A stretch of 39,681 nt of DNA from JACCUZ01 sp038246575 (GTDB taxonomy: Bacteria > Actinomycetota > Actinomycetes > JACCUZ01). A program made the translations under genes and the position numbers. A model generated the notes under the pieces. It had not been told where the DNA came from, did no database searches, and saw nothing but the letters and a program-made list of their open reading frames with translations. The stretch is taken from positions 1-39,681 of the forward strand of contig JBBRVU010000017.1 of NCBI GenBank assembly GCA_038246575.1. The letters run 5' to 3'. This document shows positions 8,085 to 17,738 of this stretch, in pieces (position 1 is the stretch's first letter; each line of letters begins with the position of its first letter).

Positions 8085-10324
8085 CCGACTCGCACCTCCC
8101 CGACCCGGCTGGTCGCATCCAGCCGGATGCCAACGGACGGGGCACCGATCGTGGTGTCCACCCCGAGCCCGTTGCGGCCGACGACCACGGTGTCCGGTGC
8201 GGGCGAGGGCCCCACGTAGGCAGTCAGGTCGAGGCGCACGGTGCGGCCCAGTCGCATCCCCTCCCCCAGTTCGCAGAACTCGAACAGGGTGTGCGCCGGG
8301 CGGTGCGCCTCGAGGATATCGGTCAACACGGCCCGCTGCTCGCGGGTGAGCGCGCCTGGAACCAGCACAGTGAAACGGTGCGCTGTGGCGTCGTAGCCGG
8401 TCGACAAGGGTACGCCGAGCGAGACCCCCTGGCGTGGGAGGGCGGGCTGGCCACCGATCGCGAACCGGCCCAGCGCGGAGGTGCGCGAGGCGGATCCGCC
8501 GATCACCTCGTCCGGCGCGGTCGTCGGCCGGGTGCCGAGGACGGTTCCGGCCAGGCCGCGCAGTCGCCAGGTCTCGATCAGGGCGGGGCGGACCCCGAGG
8601 TAGATCTCCATAAGGCGCAGCAGGCACGGCTCGGTTCCGCGGTGGCGGAACAACGGGTAGACCTCCGCCAGCAGGGTGCGGCGGGCCTCCTCCGGCCAGC
8701 GTCGATCCACGGCCAGCCCGGCGAACGACGAAAGCCAGGCCAGCGCCTCCGACGGTGTGCTGTGCGGGTTGACCAGGGCCGCGCGCTCGGCGGCGCGCTG
8801 GTCGAGCTCGTGCAGGATTCCTTCGGCGGGTGCCAGCAGGCGCTGCAGGAATGCCGCATCGTCCTCGCGTCGGGACCAGCTGCGAGGCAGGGCGTTCAGC
8901 AAGGCATGGCCAGGACGCTCGACGCGCAGCGATCTGAGCGCGGGAGAGACCTGGGTGGTGCCACGCAGGGTGATCTCGATCCACAGGTAGCGGCCCGGGG
9001 CCGCGTGGACGGGCGCCTCGTAGGTGGCCAAGGAGTCCGACTGCCCCGGCAGCGGCCATGGTTCCGGCCCATCGTTCGGCCGCCGGTAGGGCCGGTGGGC
9101 GCCGTCGCCGCCGCGGATCGCGGCGTCGAGCAGGTGGGCCGGCACCTGCGGCGGCGTCTCGTGGGGGGAGAGCATCGTGCGGGCCCCACGGTCCGGGGGC
9201 GTGAGCGGGATCGGGTCGAGGACCGCGTCGACATCGGTGGTGACGAACCGCATGGCCAGCGAGGTGCCATGCGGCAGGCAGGCGTCGACGAAGACCCGGC
9301 CCCATCGTGTGCGGTAGGCCTGGGAGTCCAGGCGGTATGTGACCACGCGTCCATCGGTCACGCGGGAGGCCGCGGGCCCCGCCGTCCACCCGTACCCGTT
9401 CTCGGTGGTGAAAGCGACCCGCCCGTCCGGGGCGATCACCACCGCGCCACCGTCGAAACCGGGTGCCAGCAGCGGCTCTCGCTCCATCAAGGCACCGCTC
9501 TCGACCTGGAAGTCGCGGATCGGCTGTCCCGCCCCGAAGGAGACCACCAGACGGCCATCGCGGCCGAGGTCGAGATCGGTGGCGCCGTTGAGGACCGTGA
9601 GCGTGTCGCCTTCCAGGGTCGCGATCGCGCACCGACCGTCGGCGGCCCGCCACAGCACCAGCGGGCACAGCCTCGGCACGTCCGCGTCGGAACCAGTTCT
9701 GGCTGCGCTGATCCGGTGCGGCGCGAGCCCGGTCGGGAAGCAGGGCCGGATCAGGTCGGGTCCGGGTCGTGTGCCGCGCCGCCCATCGAGGATCAGCAGC
9801 CGACCGTGCTGGCGGGCCCGGACCAGCACCAGCGCCCGACCGCAGTCGGCGGCGACGTCGACCGGGTGACCCCGCGCGATGCCGACTCGGCGCACCAGGT
9901 GCCCGGACCGCAGGTCGACGACGCGGACGGCGTCGGCCCCGGCCTCGACGATCGACAGCCGAAGGCGGCGGTCGACGGCCAGCCCGGTGGGGTGGTCGAG
10001 CACGCCGCGCCCTCGCTGCCCGCCCTCGGCACGCGCCCCCGCCGACCGCGCGCCGCCCGTGCCTGCGGGCAGCGCATCGACGCGCCCCAGACTCGGCCGG
10101 CTGCGGTAGGCGCGGCAGTAGGAGTCGAAGGCGAGGGAACCGGGCGCGCAGTCCGGCGACGCTACGGGCGGGCGCGAGTCCTCGTCGACGGTGGTGGGGT
10201 CGGCCCAGGTGAGTTCGACGGTGCCGTCGGGCAGGAGCGCCGTCCCCTGGTGGGTGCAGCGGGCCCACTGGTCGGCGTTCACCAGCCAGGAGAAGGTGCG
10301 CCCGGGCAGCCCGGGGCCGGCCAT
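8081..10324 (-). CDS. Baseplate wedge protein, phage tail protein I-like (Pvc12/Afp12-like)
   Basis: About 747 residues. The stretch from roughly 470 to 600 has the classical tail protein I pattern: SWSRREDDAAFLQRLLAPAE, ALAWLSSFAGLAVDRRWPEE, ARRTLLAEVYPLFRHRGTE and a following IYLG segment. The N-terminal 350 residues contain repeated beta-strand blocks (HPTGLAVDRRLRLSIVE, HPVDVAADCGRALVLV) that look like an NHL-type propeller. The tail region (HRPAHTLFEFCEL, then LGLDT-like strands) resembles wedge partners of baseplate J proteins. The start is put at the ATG in TGATG, overlapping the upstream stop; a GTG two codons upstream is possible. Together with the gp25 and baseplate J homologues it should form the baseplate wedge. 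Confidence 0.82.
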   Translation of the reverse strand: MAGPGLPGRTFSWLVNADQWARCTHQGTALLPDGTVELTWADPTTVDEDSRPPVASPDCAPGSLAFDSYCRAYRSRPSLGRVDALPAGTGGARSAGARAEGGQRGRGVLDHPTGLAVDRRLRLSIVEAGADAVRVVDLRSGHLVRRVGIARGHPVDVAADCGRALVLVRARQHGRLLILDGRRGTRPGPDLIRPCFPTGLAPHRISAARTGSDADVPRLCPLVLWRAADGRCAIATLEGDTLTVLNGATDLDLGRDGRLVVSFGAGQPIRDFQVESGALMEREPLLAPGFDGGAVVIAPDGRVAFTTENGYGWTAGPAASRVTDGRVVTYRLDSQAYRTRWGRVFVDACLPHGTSLAMRFVTTDVDAVLDPIPLTPPDRGARTMLSPHETPPQVPAHLLDAAIRGGDGAHRPYRRPNDGPEPWPLPGQSDSLATYEAPVHAAPGRYLWIEITLRGTTQVSPALRSLRVERPGHALLNALPRSWSRREDDAAFLQRLLAPAEGILHELDQRAAERAALVNPHSTPSEALAWLSSFAGLAVDRRWPEEARRTLLAEVYPLFRHRGTEPCLLRLMEIYLGVRPALIETWRLRGLAGTVLGTRPTTAPDEVIGGSASRTSALGRFAIGGQPALPRQGVSLGVPLSTGYDATAHRFTVLVPGALTREQRAVLTDILEAHRPAHTLFEFCELGEGMRLGRTVRLDLTAYVGPSPAPDTVVVGRNGLGVDTTIGAPSVGIRLDATSRVGEVRVG

Positions 10325-12486
10325 CAGCACACGTCCGGAGGCAGGGGCACCAGCGTGCCGGGATCGACGGGCTCTACGGGGGCACCGACCGACAGCGGCG
10401 CGCCGGAGACCACGGTGAGCGCGACGAGCTCCGGCACCTCCCAGCGCTCCATCGGCACAACGGGCTGCTGAGTGAAACCGCCACTGGCGTCGGGGATCCC
10501 CAGCTCCGAGCCGACGATGTACTCGACCCCCTCGACCTGCACCGCGACCGCTTCCAGCTCAGCGATGCGCACGGCGCGCCCCAGTGGCCAGCCGGCGCCG
10601 TCCGGGCCCGACGGCGGCAGTGCGCCCAGGTACTGGTGCAGGATCCGGTCCACCCACTGACGCACCGCGTCGACCTGGTACCCGCTGCGGACGGCGAGTC
10701 CGATCGAGACGGCGACCTGTCGATAGGTCGGCGGAATGACGTACAGCTCGGTGGTCACCAGGCGTCGGACGTCGAGGTAGCGGGCCACCTGGGTGAGCAG
10801 CGCCAGCCCGGGCAGGGGGGCCTGCGGGGCGATGAGGTCCTCGGTCGGGAAGACCACGACGCTGACGACGCCCGCCGCAGGCAGGGCGGGGTTGTCCGGG
10901 TGCAGCAGCGGCAGGGTCTCGGCGCGGCTGACCCCGGTGACCTGCAGGGCAAGGTCGCGGAAGTCCTCGGCGACCACCGCCCGGTCGCGGCGGTGCACGT
11001 CGGCCGGGATCGCGTCTAGCGCCTCGGTGAGCGAGGCGGCGTCGGCCCCACCCGTGGCGGGCAGCGGGTTGGTGATCTTCACCCCGCCGACGGACAGCCC
11101 GGCCAGCGCCCCGGCCGCAACGTTTCCGGCGAGTCCCCCGCCGAAGCGGTAGCCGTAGACCCGGATGCGCTCGCCGAGCTGCGGAACCTTGGCACCGCCG
11201 AAGTGCACGGCTCCCATCTCGTGGTCGACGGCGAAGTGCCGGTCCTCGGGGCCGCTCACTACGTAGCTGTCGACCTCGGTCCAGTCCTGCCAGACCCCAC
11301 TCTCCTCGACCTGCAACCGTAGGGTGCCGGCGAGCACCGGGTGCTGGGCGAGCGGGTACACCTGGTCGGGGTCGCCCGTGCCGTTGGGCAGTTTCTCGGT
11401 GGTCGCAGTGCGCGCCTGCTCGGCGACGACGGCGTTGGGCCCGATCCAGGCGACCCGCTTGATGCCGTCATTGAGGTGCTCAGACGGTGGCCGGCTGACC
11501 TGGATCCAGGCGATGACGTCGGCGGCCTGCTCGTCGTCCTCGAGCAGGGGCGGGTTGTCGGCGTCTCCGGGCGAGGGGACGGTGGGGTCGATCACCGGCA
11601 GGCGGTGCGGCAGGAGGACCTCCACCACCCCGGTGGTGACCAGTCCGCGGGTGGTGTCGTCACCTATGTCGAGGACGGCCAGGCCTTTGCCGACGCCCTG
11701 CCAGAGCCGCCACAGCATGGCCGGCGGATCGGCCGTGAGGCCGGGAGAGGCGTAGCGGGCGGCCTCGGCGGCGTCCAGGGTCTGCAGGGCGAACGGGCGG
11801 GGCACCTGTTCGTCGAAGGCGACGCCGACGAACAGGCTGCGGTCGGCCAGCGCCGCCAGGTCGGTGTTCTTCCGGCGCAGGACAGCGATCCACACCGCGT
11901 GGTCGAGGGTGGCGTCGACGTCGAGGGGCTGCGCCCCCGTCGTCAGGGGGTCGAGCGGCACCGGGGTGGTCACGTAGAACGTGGCTGGGTCAGCGGCGGT
12001 GAGCCCGGCACGGGAGAGGGCGTCGGAGCGCCGGTCGGTCTCGGCCCGCAGCTGGGACGCCGTCAGGGCCGTCGGGTCCGGCGCAGGGGCCGGGGTCTTG
12101 CCGACGGCGACCAGGTCGAGCGGCCAGACCTGCGTGGCGCCGGTAGTGGAGAACACCACAGACCCGGCCCTGATCTCGCTCCCACGAGGGAGGGCGATCC
12201 CTGCGGACAGCTCCGTGGTCCCCGCGAGCACCGCCGTCGCCGCAGCGGCAGGGCGCGGCCGGACGCCGAGCAGCCGCAGGAACTCGATCTTCGTGGTCTC
12301 CGGTATCTGGTTGAACCGGTAGAGCACCGACTCGCCGAGGAAGGCGAACAGCTCGAGCAGGGCGATACCGGGGTCGCTCTCGTTGTGGTCTGTCCACTCG
12401 CGGGTGTAGACCGGGATCCGCTGCAGCAGTTCGGCCCTCAGCTGCTCGAAGCTGCGGTCGTCGAGGATCGGACTCGTCAGCGCCAT
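10324..12486 (-). CDS. Baseplate J-like wedge protein (Pvc11/Afp11-like)
   Basis: A 720-residue putative baseplate assembly protein. The N-terminus (DDRSFEQLRAELLQRIPVYT, EWTDHNESDPGIALLELFAF, ESVLYRFNQIPE) is typical of CIS baseplate assembly proteins, and the region around 480-560 (DVHRRDRAVVAEDFRDLAL, GVSRAETLPL) matches the baseplate J core, followed by strands with a C-terminal domain (VVSVVVFPTE). In contractile tails this protein contacts gp25 and the tail protein I homologue in the wedge. It begins 3 nt after the gp25-like stop and ends in a TGATG overlap with the next gene. The length is close to that of Afp11-type proteins. Confidence 0.9.
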   Translation of the reverse strand: MALTSPILDDRSFEQLRAELLQRIPVYTREWTDHNESDPGIALLELFAFLGESVLYRFNQIPETTKIEFLRLLGVRPRPAAAATAVLAGTTELSAGIALPRGSEIRAGSVVFSTTGATQVWPLDLVAVGKTPAPAPDPTALTASQLRAETDRRSDALSRAGLTAADPATFYVTTPVPLDPLTTGAQPLDVDATLDHAVWIAVLRRKNTDLAALADRSLFVGVAFDEQVPRPFALQTLDAAEAARYASPGLTADPPAMLWRLWQGVGKGLAVLDIGDDTTRGLVTTGVVEVLLPHRLPVIDPTVPSPGDADNPPLLEDDEQAADVIAWIQVSRPPSEHLNDGIKRVAWIGPNAVVAEQARTATTEKLPNGTGDPDQVYPLAQHPVLAGTLRLQVEESGVWQDWTEVDSYVVSGPEDRHFAVDHEMGAVHFGGAKVPQLGERIRVYGYRFGGGLAGNVAAGALAGLSVGGVKITNPLPATGGADAASLTEALDAIPADVHRRDRAVVAEDFRDLALQVTGVSRAETLPLLHPDNPALPAAGVVSVVVFPTEDLIAPQAPLPGLALLTQVARYLDVRRLVTTELYVIPPTYRQVAVSIGLAVRSGYQVDAVRQWVDRILHQYLGALPPSGPDGAGWPLGRAVRIAELEAVAVQVEGVEYIVGSELGIPDASGGFTQQPVVPMERWEVPELVALTVVSGAPLSVGAPVEPVDPGTLVPLPPDVC

Positions 12487-12489
12487 CGC

Positions 12490-12903
12490 TCACCGCCGGA
12501 AGTAGAACGGGTAAACCAGGTTGTCCTCGCGAAGGTCGGACAGCCGCCGGTAGGAGATGGACACCCAAGCCAGCTCCGGCTCCTCGCCCGCGGTCACCGC
12601 GACCTCGGTGAGCTGGATCCGTGGCTCCCAGCGCTGCAGGGAGCTCTCCACGTCCTTGGTGATCGCGGTCCGTGTGGTCAACGTGTTCGGCTCCATGAGG
12701 TAGCGCCGCAACCCGCACCCGAACTCCGGCAGCATGACCCGTTCGCCGGGCTCGGTGTCGAGAATCTGCTCGATCGACTGCCGGATCCGGTCCATGCCCC
12801 CCACTCGGGACAGGGCGCCGGTCACTGCGTCGGGGCGGATCGGGAACCGCAGCCCGGTGCCCAGCCACTGATCGGCAATGGTCTGCACGGTCGGTTGGGT
12901 CAT
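12490..12903 (-). CDS. gp25-like baseplate wedge protein (Pvc9/Afp9-like)
   Basis: The 137-residue protein has the GPW/gp25 pattern: GTGLRFPIR near the N-terminus, then DRIRQSIEQILDTEPGERVM, LPEFGCGLRRYLMEP, TKDVESSLQRWEPRIQLTEV and a closing beta segment WVSISYRRLS. The EPGERVMLPEFGCGLRRYL segment is the diagnostic core. In phage T4, gp25 nucleates sheath polymerisation on the baseplate. It is the first gene of the baseplate/ATPase operon, and the 16-bp element at 12925-12940 sits just upstream. The 227-bp gap between it and the divergent DUF4143 gene holds no other gene that I can see. Confidence 0.93.
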   Translation of the reverse strand: MTQPTVQTIADQWLGTGLRFPIRPDAVTGALSRVGGMDRIRQSIEQILDTEPGERVMLPEFGCGLRRYLMEPNTLTTRTAITKDVESSLQRWEPRIQLTEVAVTAGEEPELAWVSISYRRLSDLREDNLVYPFYFRR

Positions 12904-12924
12904 GCCATCGATCGTGCGCGGGCT

Positions 12925-12940
12925 GCGTCACCGACGCGTT
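12925..12940 (-). promoter_or_regulatory. Candidate operator shared by both CIS operons, copy 1
   Basis: On the minus strand the segment reads AACGCGTCGGTGACGC and ends 22 bp before the start codon of the gp25-like gene. The same layout, AACGCTCGGGTGACGC, lies 23 bp before the Pvc16-like start at 30208. Identity is 13 of 16 without gaps, in the same orientation at the same distance, and both sit ahead of the first gene of a minus-strand CIS operon. A regulator site or promoter element is likely. The SARP/BTAD protein encoded at 393-1154 is a natural candidate ligand, but this is inference. Confidence 0.45.
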
Positions 12941-13130
12941 ACGGGTGCCATTCCGAGTGCCTCGAGCACGTCGGCCTCGGACAGGTTCGCCGTTCCGCGG
13001 TCACCGGCGGCCGCGCACGGTCGATAACTCTCGGATGTCCGCGGTTGCCGCGAGCAACGCGGGTCGCCGGCGCGACCGGGAACGGAAATGTCGGCGGTAA
13101 GCGCCGGAATTTCGACGATAACTACCCGGT

Positions 13131-14290
13131 GTGATTCCGCGACACCGTCACGAGCACGCCATCCACGCCCTGCTGCACGAGGTTCCGTGCGTCGCCCTGC
13201 TCGGCGCCCGGCAGGTGGGCAAGACGACCTTGGCCGCGTCGGTCTGCGCCGCGTGGGCCGGGCCGGTGCATCGATTCGATCTCGAACTGCCGAGCGACCT
13301 CGCCCGCCTCGGGGAGCCGGAACTCGCCCTCGGCGAGCTCGAAGGTCTCGTCGTCATCGACGAGGTCCAGCGGCGGCCCGACCTCTTTCCCGTTCTGCGC
13401 GTCCTGATCGACCGCAATCCCGATCGGCGATACCTCGTCCTCGCCAGCGCGGCCCCTGAGCTCCTGCAGCAGACGTCGGAGACGTTCGCCTGCCGGGTGT
13501 CGTTCCACGACCTCCCGCCGTTCGACGTGACGGAGACCGGGATGGCCGAGGCCGACCGGCTCTGGAGTCGTGGCGGGTTCCCCAGGTCGTACACCGCAGC
13601 CACCGACGCAGCGAGCTTCCGGTGGCGGCTGAACTTCATCCGCACCTTCGTCGAACGCGATCTGCCGACGCTCGGTAGCCGGCTCCCGTCGGCGACCACC
13701 GACCGGTTCTGGCGCATGCTCGCCCACGTCCACGGACAGGTCTGGAACGGGTCCCGGTTCGCCTCCTCCTTCGGTGTCGCCGACACCACCGTGCGTCGGT
13801 ATCTCGACCTGCTGACCTCGAGTCTCGTCGTCACCCAGCTCCGCCCGTGGCACGAGAACGTGGGGAAACGGCAGGTGAAGTCGCCCAAGGTCTTCATCTC
13901 CGACACCGGCCTGCTGCACGCGTTGCTGGACCTCCCGGACCGGAACGCGCTCGACGCGCATCCCGTCGTCGGCGCGTCGTGGGAGAGCTTTGTCGTGACC
14001 CAGATCCAGCGCGTCACCGGCGTGCGGAGCGACCAAGCCTACTTCTGGGCCACCCACAGCGGCGCCGAGCTCGATCTGCTGCTCGTCTCGGGCGACCGGC
14101 GCCTCGGCGTCGAAGTCAAGCGCCCAGTTCACCACGGATGACGCGCTCCCTCGCCAGCGCCCGCGAGACGCTGGGGCTTGATCACGCGTACCTGGTTCAC
14201 GCCGGCGAGCACTCGTTTCCCCTGTCCGTCGGGGTCCGCGCTGTGGCGTTCTCCGAACTGAGAGCGGAGTTCGTCGATCTCATGAGGTGA
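13131..14290 (+). pseudogene. DUF4143-type AAA ATPase, frameshifted
   Basis: The N-terminal 330 codons encode an ATPase of the DUF4143 family. Walker A GARQVGKTT is near residues 24-32, Walker B VVIDEVQRRPDLF near 74-86, the following LVLASAAPELLQQ is typical, then RTFVERDLP and the C-terminal nuclease-like lobe SGAELDLLLVSGDRRLGVEV. The frame then ends early at 14139-14141. The family's normal ending (PRMTRSLASARETLGLDHAY, then LVHAGEHSFPLS) continues in another frame to 14290, so one base appears to be missing near 14121-14125. It may be a sequencing error or real decay. The start GTG at 13131 has no strong ribosome site. Its role in the CIS is unknown; the position between operon halves suggests a passenger. 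Confidence 0.75.
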
Positions 14291-14351
14291 TCGGTCGGCC
14301 CGTCCTGGCATCACGGGCCCGCCCGCGTCATGCGTGACGTAGCCGTGACAC

Positions 14352-17300
14352 GTGCAGCATCACGCTTCGGGGATGGCCGGCGAGGGACCCGCGATGGCGC
14401 GAAGCCGAGCCGCGCCGCCCGCAGGGGGTGATCGGGCAACCACACGTCCGGCGACGGCGACCGTTCAGACTGGGGCCACCTCGCGGGCGCTGCGCCATGA
14501 GGTCGCCCACGTGGTTCAGCACGCCGCAGGGGCCCAGCAGCACGACGCTGACTCCCACGGTGAGGCCGCCGGGGTACTGGGACGGCTGGATGTGGGGTTG
14601 CCGCTGCCGGACTCGTCCCGGTCGGCCTTCGAGCGGCTGACCGGAGCGAGCCTGCCGCCGGTGACCGTGCACCCGGACAGCGCCGAGCCAGCCCGTCGCG
14701 GGGCATCCGCCCTCACCGTGGGCGGGCACATCGCGCTTGCGCCCGGCCGGTTCCGCCCCGGTTCCCGCGACGGTGACGCGTTGATGGCGCACGAGTTGAC
14801 CCACGTCGTCCAGCAGTCCGGTGGGCATCCCGGCAGCGCTGTCGTTCAGGCCAACGGATCACGCCGGGACGGCTTCGAGGGGGAGGCCGATGCCGTCGCC
14901 GCGTCAGTCGGCTCGGGAGTCGCCCGCCCGCTCCGGATCAGTCCCGTCCACGCGGCGGGGACTACCGGGACCTGTGCTGACCGTTGCGGGCCGGTCCAGC
15001 TGCAGAACGCGGACGCCACGGACGAGCAGGCGGAGGAGGCGCTCGTCGACGAGCAGGCGGCCGATGAGCCCGTCGCCGGGGGCTTCCGTCGTCCGGACCG
15101 GGAGCGCCCACCGCGGATCGCCTACGAAGACATGATCAGTTTCCGCAACCGATGGTGGTCGACCGACGAGAACCAGCTGCGCGAGATGTTCGAGGGCGTG
15201 ATCACCCGAGCCGATCGGGAAGGCGGCACCGAGCACGCCGCCTGGTTGCTGAACCAGTTCGTCATTGATGGCGGGCGAGCCCGGGGCACCGCAGCCTTCC
15301 CCGTGATCAGCGCCCATGCCGTGGGTGCGCGCCGCGGTGACCTGGTCAAGAATCCCTACACTTTCCAGCGCGAGGAGCAGGAGCGGCAGCGCAACGAGGA
15401 CGCGGTCCAGCGGCTCTACCCCCAGATCGCCACGACGGCGACCCGGGTCTTCGGCCGCCTGATGGCCGAGCGGGACGAGATGCTCGGCCGGTTCCGGACC
15501 CACGTCCACGACACCCTGTCCACGCTGCTCGACCAGGGCAAGGCGCGGATCGATGCCGAGATCATCCGCTACGGGCTGGAGCGAACCACCACCGTCGAGT
15601 ACGACGAGAAGCCGCGCGGAGGATGGAGCCGGCGGACCGTTCACCAGTTCTCGATGGCCGACGAGCCGGCCACCCGAGGCCTGGCCGGCGCGGCGCGCGA
15701 TCTGCTCGAGAAGAAGAAGGCCCTCGATTCGGCCGAGTGGGACCAGAGCCTGCATGACTGGACGATGGCGTTGACCGCCGGCGGCCTGTTGGCCCTCGTC
15801 GACGAGCAGTCTGGGGGGACGCTCGCGGCAGCGCGGGCTGCCCGGAACGCCGAGGTGGCCCGCCGGCGCGAGGAGTACGCGCTGCTGGGGGCGATCCACG
15901 CTCAGAGGTATCCCGTCCTGGGTGCTTTCCTGGACGACAAGGCCGCGCTGGCGGCGATCGCCTCCGAGTCCTCCACCCGCCGGGCCACCTCAGCCGGTGC
16001 CCTGCTCTGGGACCGCCTCGATCGGGTCGAGCGGACCCGTGCGGACCTGCGGGACGGCGACATCGACCTGTGGCGGCTGGACGACGTGATCGGGGTCGCC
16101 AAGCGTACCGGCGGGGTCGGATCGGGCTCGCTGTACGACCGCTGGATCGGCGAGCGCGTTCAGGCAGAGAAAGACGAGCACCAGATCGTGGACTACGTGC
16201 TGTCCGCGATCGGGATCGTCCTCGGCCTGCTGGCCATTCCAGCAACGGGCGGCGCGTCGCTGGCCCTGGCTGCCGGCTCGGTCGGCGTCGGCGCGGTCTC
16301 GCTCAGTCGCGCTGTCGCCGACTATCGGCTCAAGCGCGCGAACAGCATGGCGGATCGCGCCTTCGCGATCGCCGGGGACGACCCGAGCACGTTCTGGATC
16401 GCGCTCGAAGTGGTCGGGGTGGTCCTGGACCTCGGTGCCGCGGCCGCCGCCTTCCGGGCGATCCGGCAACCGGTGCGCGCCGCGGTCAACGCCGGCGCCG
16501 GAGCGGCAGAAGAGGCGACGGAGGCCGCCGTCCGGGCCGCGGAGGCCCAGCGCGCAGGACTGGGTGCCCGGGTTCGAGAGGCAATCACGCGGCAGCGCGC
16601 GGCCGGCGGCCGTGGCCTGACCCTGGCCGAGAGCGCCGGCGCGGCCGGCCACGAGGCCACTGCGATGCGTCGCGCGGCCACGGAGATGTCCGAGCAGGCA
16701 TCCCACGCGGTCGCGGCCAAGCCCTCACGGCTCGGCGGCCATCACTACAAGATCACCCCGAGCGGGGAGTTCATCCGCTGCACCACCTGCGCCATCCTGC
16801 GCGCCCAGTACGCCGCCGAGCTGGCGAACAATCCGTTGCTGCACGAAGAGTTCCGTCGCCTGCGGAAGGCCTCGCAGGCCGCGCTCGGCAACGCCGCCAA
16901 GGAGGCCGAGATCGCCGAGCAGCTGGCCAGGCTCGGCGACCAGCTGCAGATCGTCCGGCTCACTGCCGGACGGCGGTCCACTCGTGACACGTTGTTCCGG
17001 ATCGTGGAGCAGCACGCCGACCGGCTGGACGCCGAACCGGTCTTCAAGATCCGGCTGCAGGAGGCCGCGGAACTGAGCCGGGCCGACCCGGCGATTTCGG
17101 CCCGGCTCGCCGCCGAACTGGAGGACGACCTCGTGGCGTTGTCCGGTGGCGCGGTCCGTCGCGCGACGGCCACTGCGGGCGGCGGCGCGGCGGCGGCAGA
17201 GGACTTGGCCCGCAACACTGCCCGCGGTCGTGCCACCGTGGGTGCCGTCGCGTCCGCCCCCGAGACCCATCACCTCGCGACGCAGTTCGTCCAGCCCAGG

Positions 17301-17678
17301 ATCGCGTTCGCCGACCGGGCGCGGACCATCTTCGAGGAGGCCTTCGGTGCCGACCGAATCAGGATCGGCGGGAAGTGGAAGCATCCGATCCACCACCCGA
17401 TCAACCTGATCAACGACTTCGCGGAGCACCGGATGTTCCCCGGCTGGTGGAACGCCACGGGCCGGTATGTCTTCACGGGACACCATCCGGGATACCACTC
17501 CTGGGTGGCCCGCAATCTGCGCAGCGCGCTCGACCTGCCCGGCGCCAGCCGGGAGCAGGCCTTCCGCGCCTTCGTCGAGATGACCGACCGGCTCAAGCGG
17601 GTCGTCCAGAAGTATCCCCACGTCCTGCAGCGCGGCGACGCGGTGCTGCCGGAGGGGCTGCGAAACCTGCCGCGCTGA
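14352..17678 (+). CDS. DUF4157 (eCIS core domain) cargo with C-terminal AHH/HNH-like nuclease domain
   Basis: About 1,108 residues from the first GTG; an ATG at 14394 with GAGGGA seven bases upstream is the more likely start. The N-terminus has an HEVAHVVQ at about 50-57 and the main DUF4157 metal-binding HELTHVVQ at about 145-152, with an EGEAD motif after it. Residues 250-600 are helical and charged. A hydrophobic module at about 615-720 (IGIVLGLLAIPATGG, WIALEVVGVVLDLG) follows. Near 795-830 is a GGHHYKITPSGEFIRCTTC motif. The last 138 residues hold His-rich motifs: THHL (972), HPIHHPINLI (1011) and GHHPGYHSWV (1043), resembling AHH-type HNH/ENDO VII toxins. Cargo of the CIS with nuclease activity is inferred; no immunity gene follows directly. 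Confidence 0.82.
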   Translation: MQHHASGMAGEGPAMARSRAAPPAGGDRATTRPATATVQTGATSRALRHEVAHVVQHAAGAQQHDADSHGEAAGVLGRLDVGLPLPDSSRSAFERLTGASLPPVTVHPDSAEPARRGASALTVGGHIALAPGRFRPGSRDGDALMAHELTHVVQQSGGHPGSAVVQANGSRRDGFEGEADAVAASVGSGVARPLRISPVHAAGTTGTCADRCGPVQLQNADATDEQAEEALVDEQAADEPVAGGFRRPDRERPPRIAYEDMISFRNRWWSTDENQLREMFEGVITRADREGGTEHAAWLLNQFVIDGGRARGTAAFPVISAHAVGARRGDLVKNPYTFQREEQERQRNEDAVQRLYPQIATTATRVFGRLMAERDEMLGRFRTHVHDTLSTLLDQGKARIDAEIIRYGLERTTTVEYDEKPRGGWSRRTVHQFSMADEPATRGLAGAARDLLEKKKALDSAEWDQSLHDWTMALTAGGLLALVDEQSGGTLAAARAARNAEVARRREEYALLGAIHAQRYPVLGAFLDDKAALAAIASESSTRRATSAGALLWDRLDRVERTRADLRDGDIDLWRLDDVIGVAKRTGGVGSGSLYDRWIGERVQAEKDEHQIVDYVLSAIGIVLGLLAIPATGGASLALAAGSVGVGAVSLSRAVADYRLKRANSMADRAFAIAGDDPSTFWIALEVVGVVLDLGAAAAAFRAIRQPVRAAVNAGAGAAEEATEAAVRAAEAQRAGLGARVREAITRQRAAGGRGLTLAESAGAAGHEATAMRRAATEMSEQASHAVAAKPSRLGGHHYKITPSGEFIRCTTCAILRAQYAAELANNPLLHEEFRRLRKASQAALGNAAKEAEIAEQLARLGDQLQIVRLTAGRRSTRDTLFRIVEQHADRLDAEPVFKIRLQEAAELSRADPAISARLAAELEDDLVALSGGAVRRATATAGGGAAAAEDLARNTARGRATVGAVASAPETHHLATQFVQPRIAFADRARTIFEEAFGADRIRIGGKWKHPIHHPINLINDFAEHRMFPGWWNATGRYVFTGHHPGYHSWVARNLRSALDLPGASREQAFRAFVEMTDRLKRVVQKYPHVLQRGDAVLPEGLRNLPR

Positions 17679-17738
17679 CTGGGCCTCCCGGGGATCACGG
17701 CGATGGGCAGAGCCCGCTCGGCGGCGTAGCCTCGAAGG

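Noticed and set aside
6393..10268. Single 1,291-codon minus-strand ORF
   Set aside because: Only its 3' part from the ATG at 8084 is the tape measure; the rest is a shadow of the tail protein I-like gene in another frame.
8291..10471. Long plus-strand frame of 726 codons
   Set aside because: Antisense to the tail protein I-like gene; Gly/Arg/Gln-rich translation with no domain, no ribosome site.
11341..13134. Long plus-strand frame of 597 codons
   Set aside because: Antisense to the baseplate J-like and gp25-like genes, which have clear family motifs.
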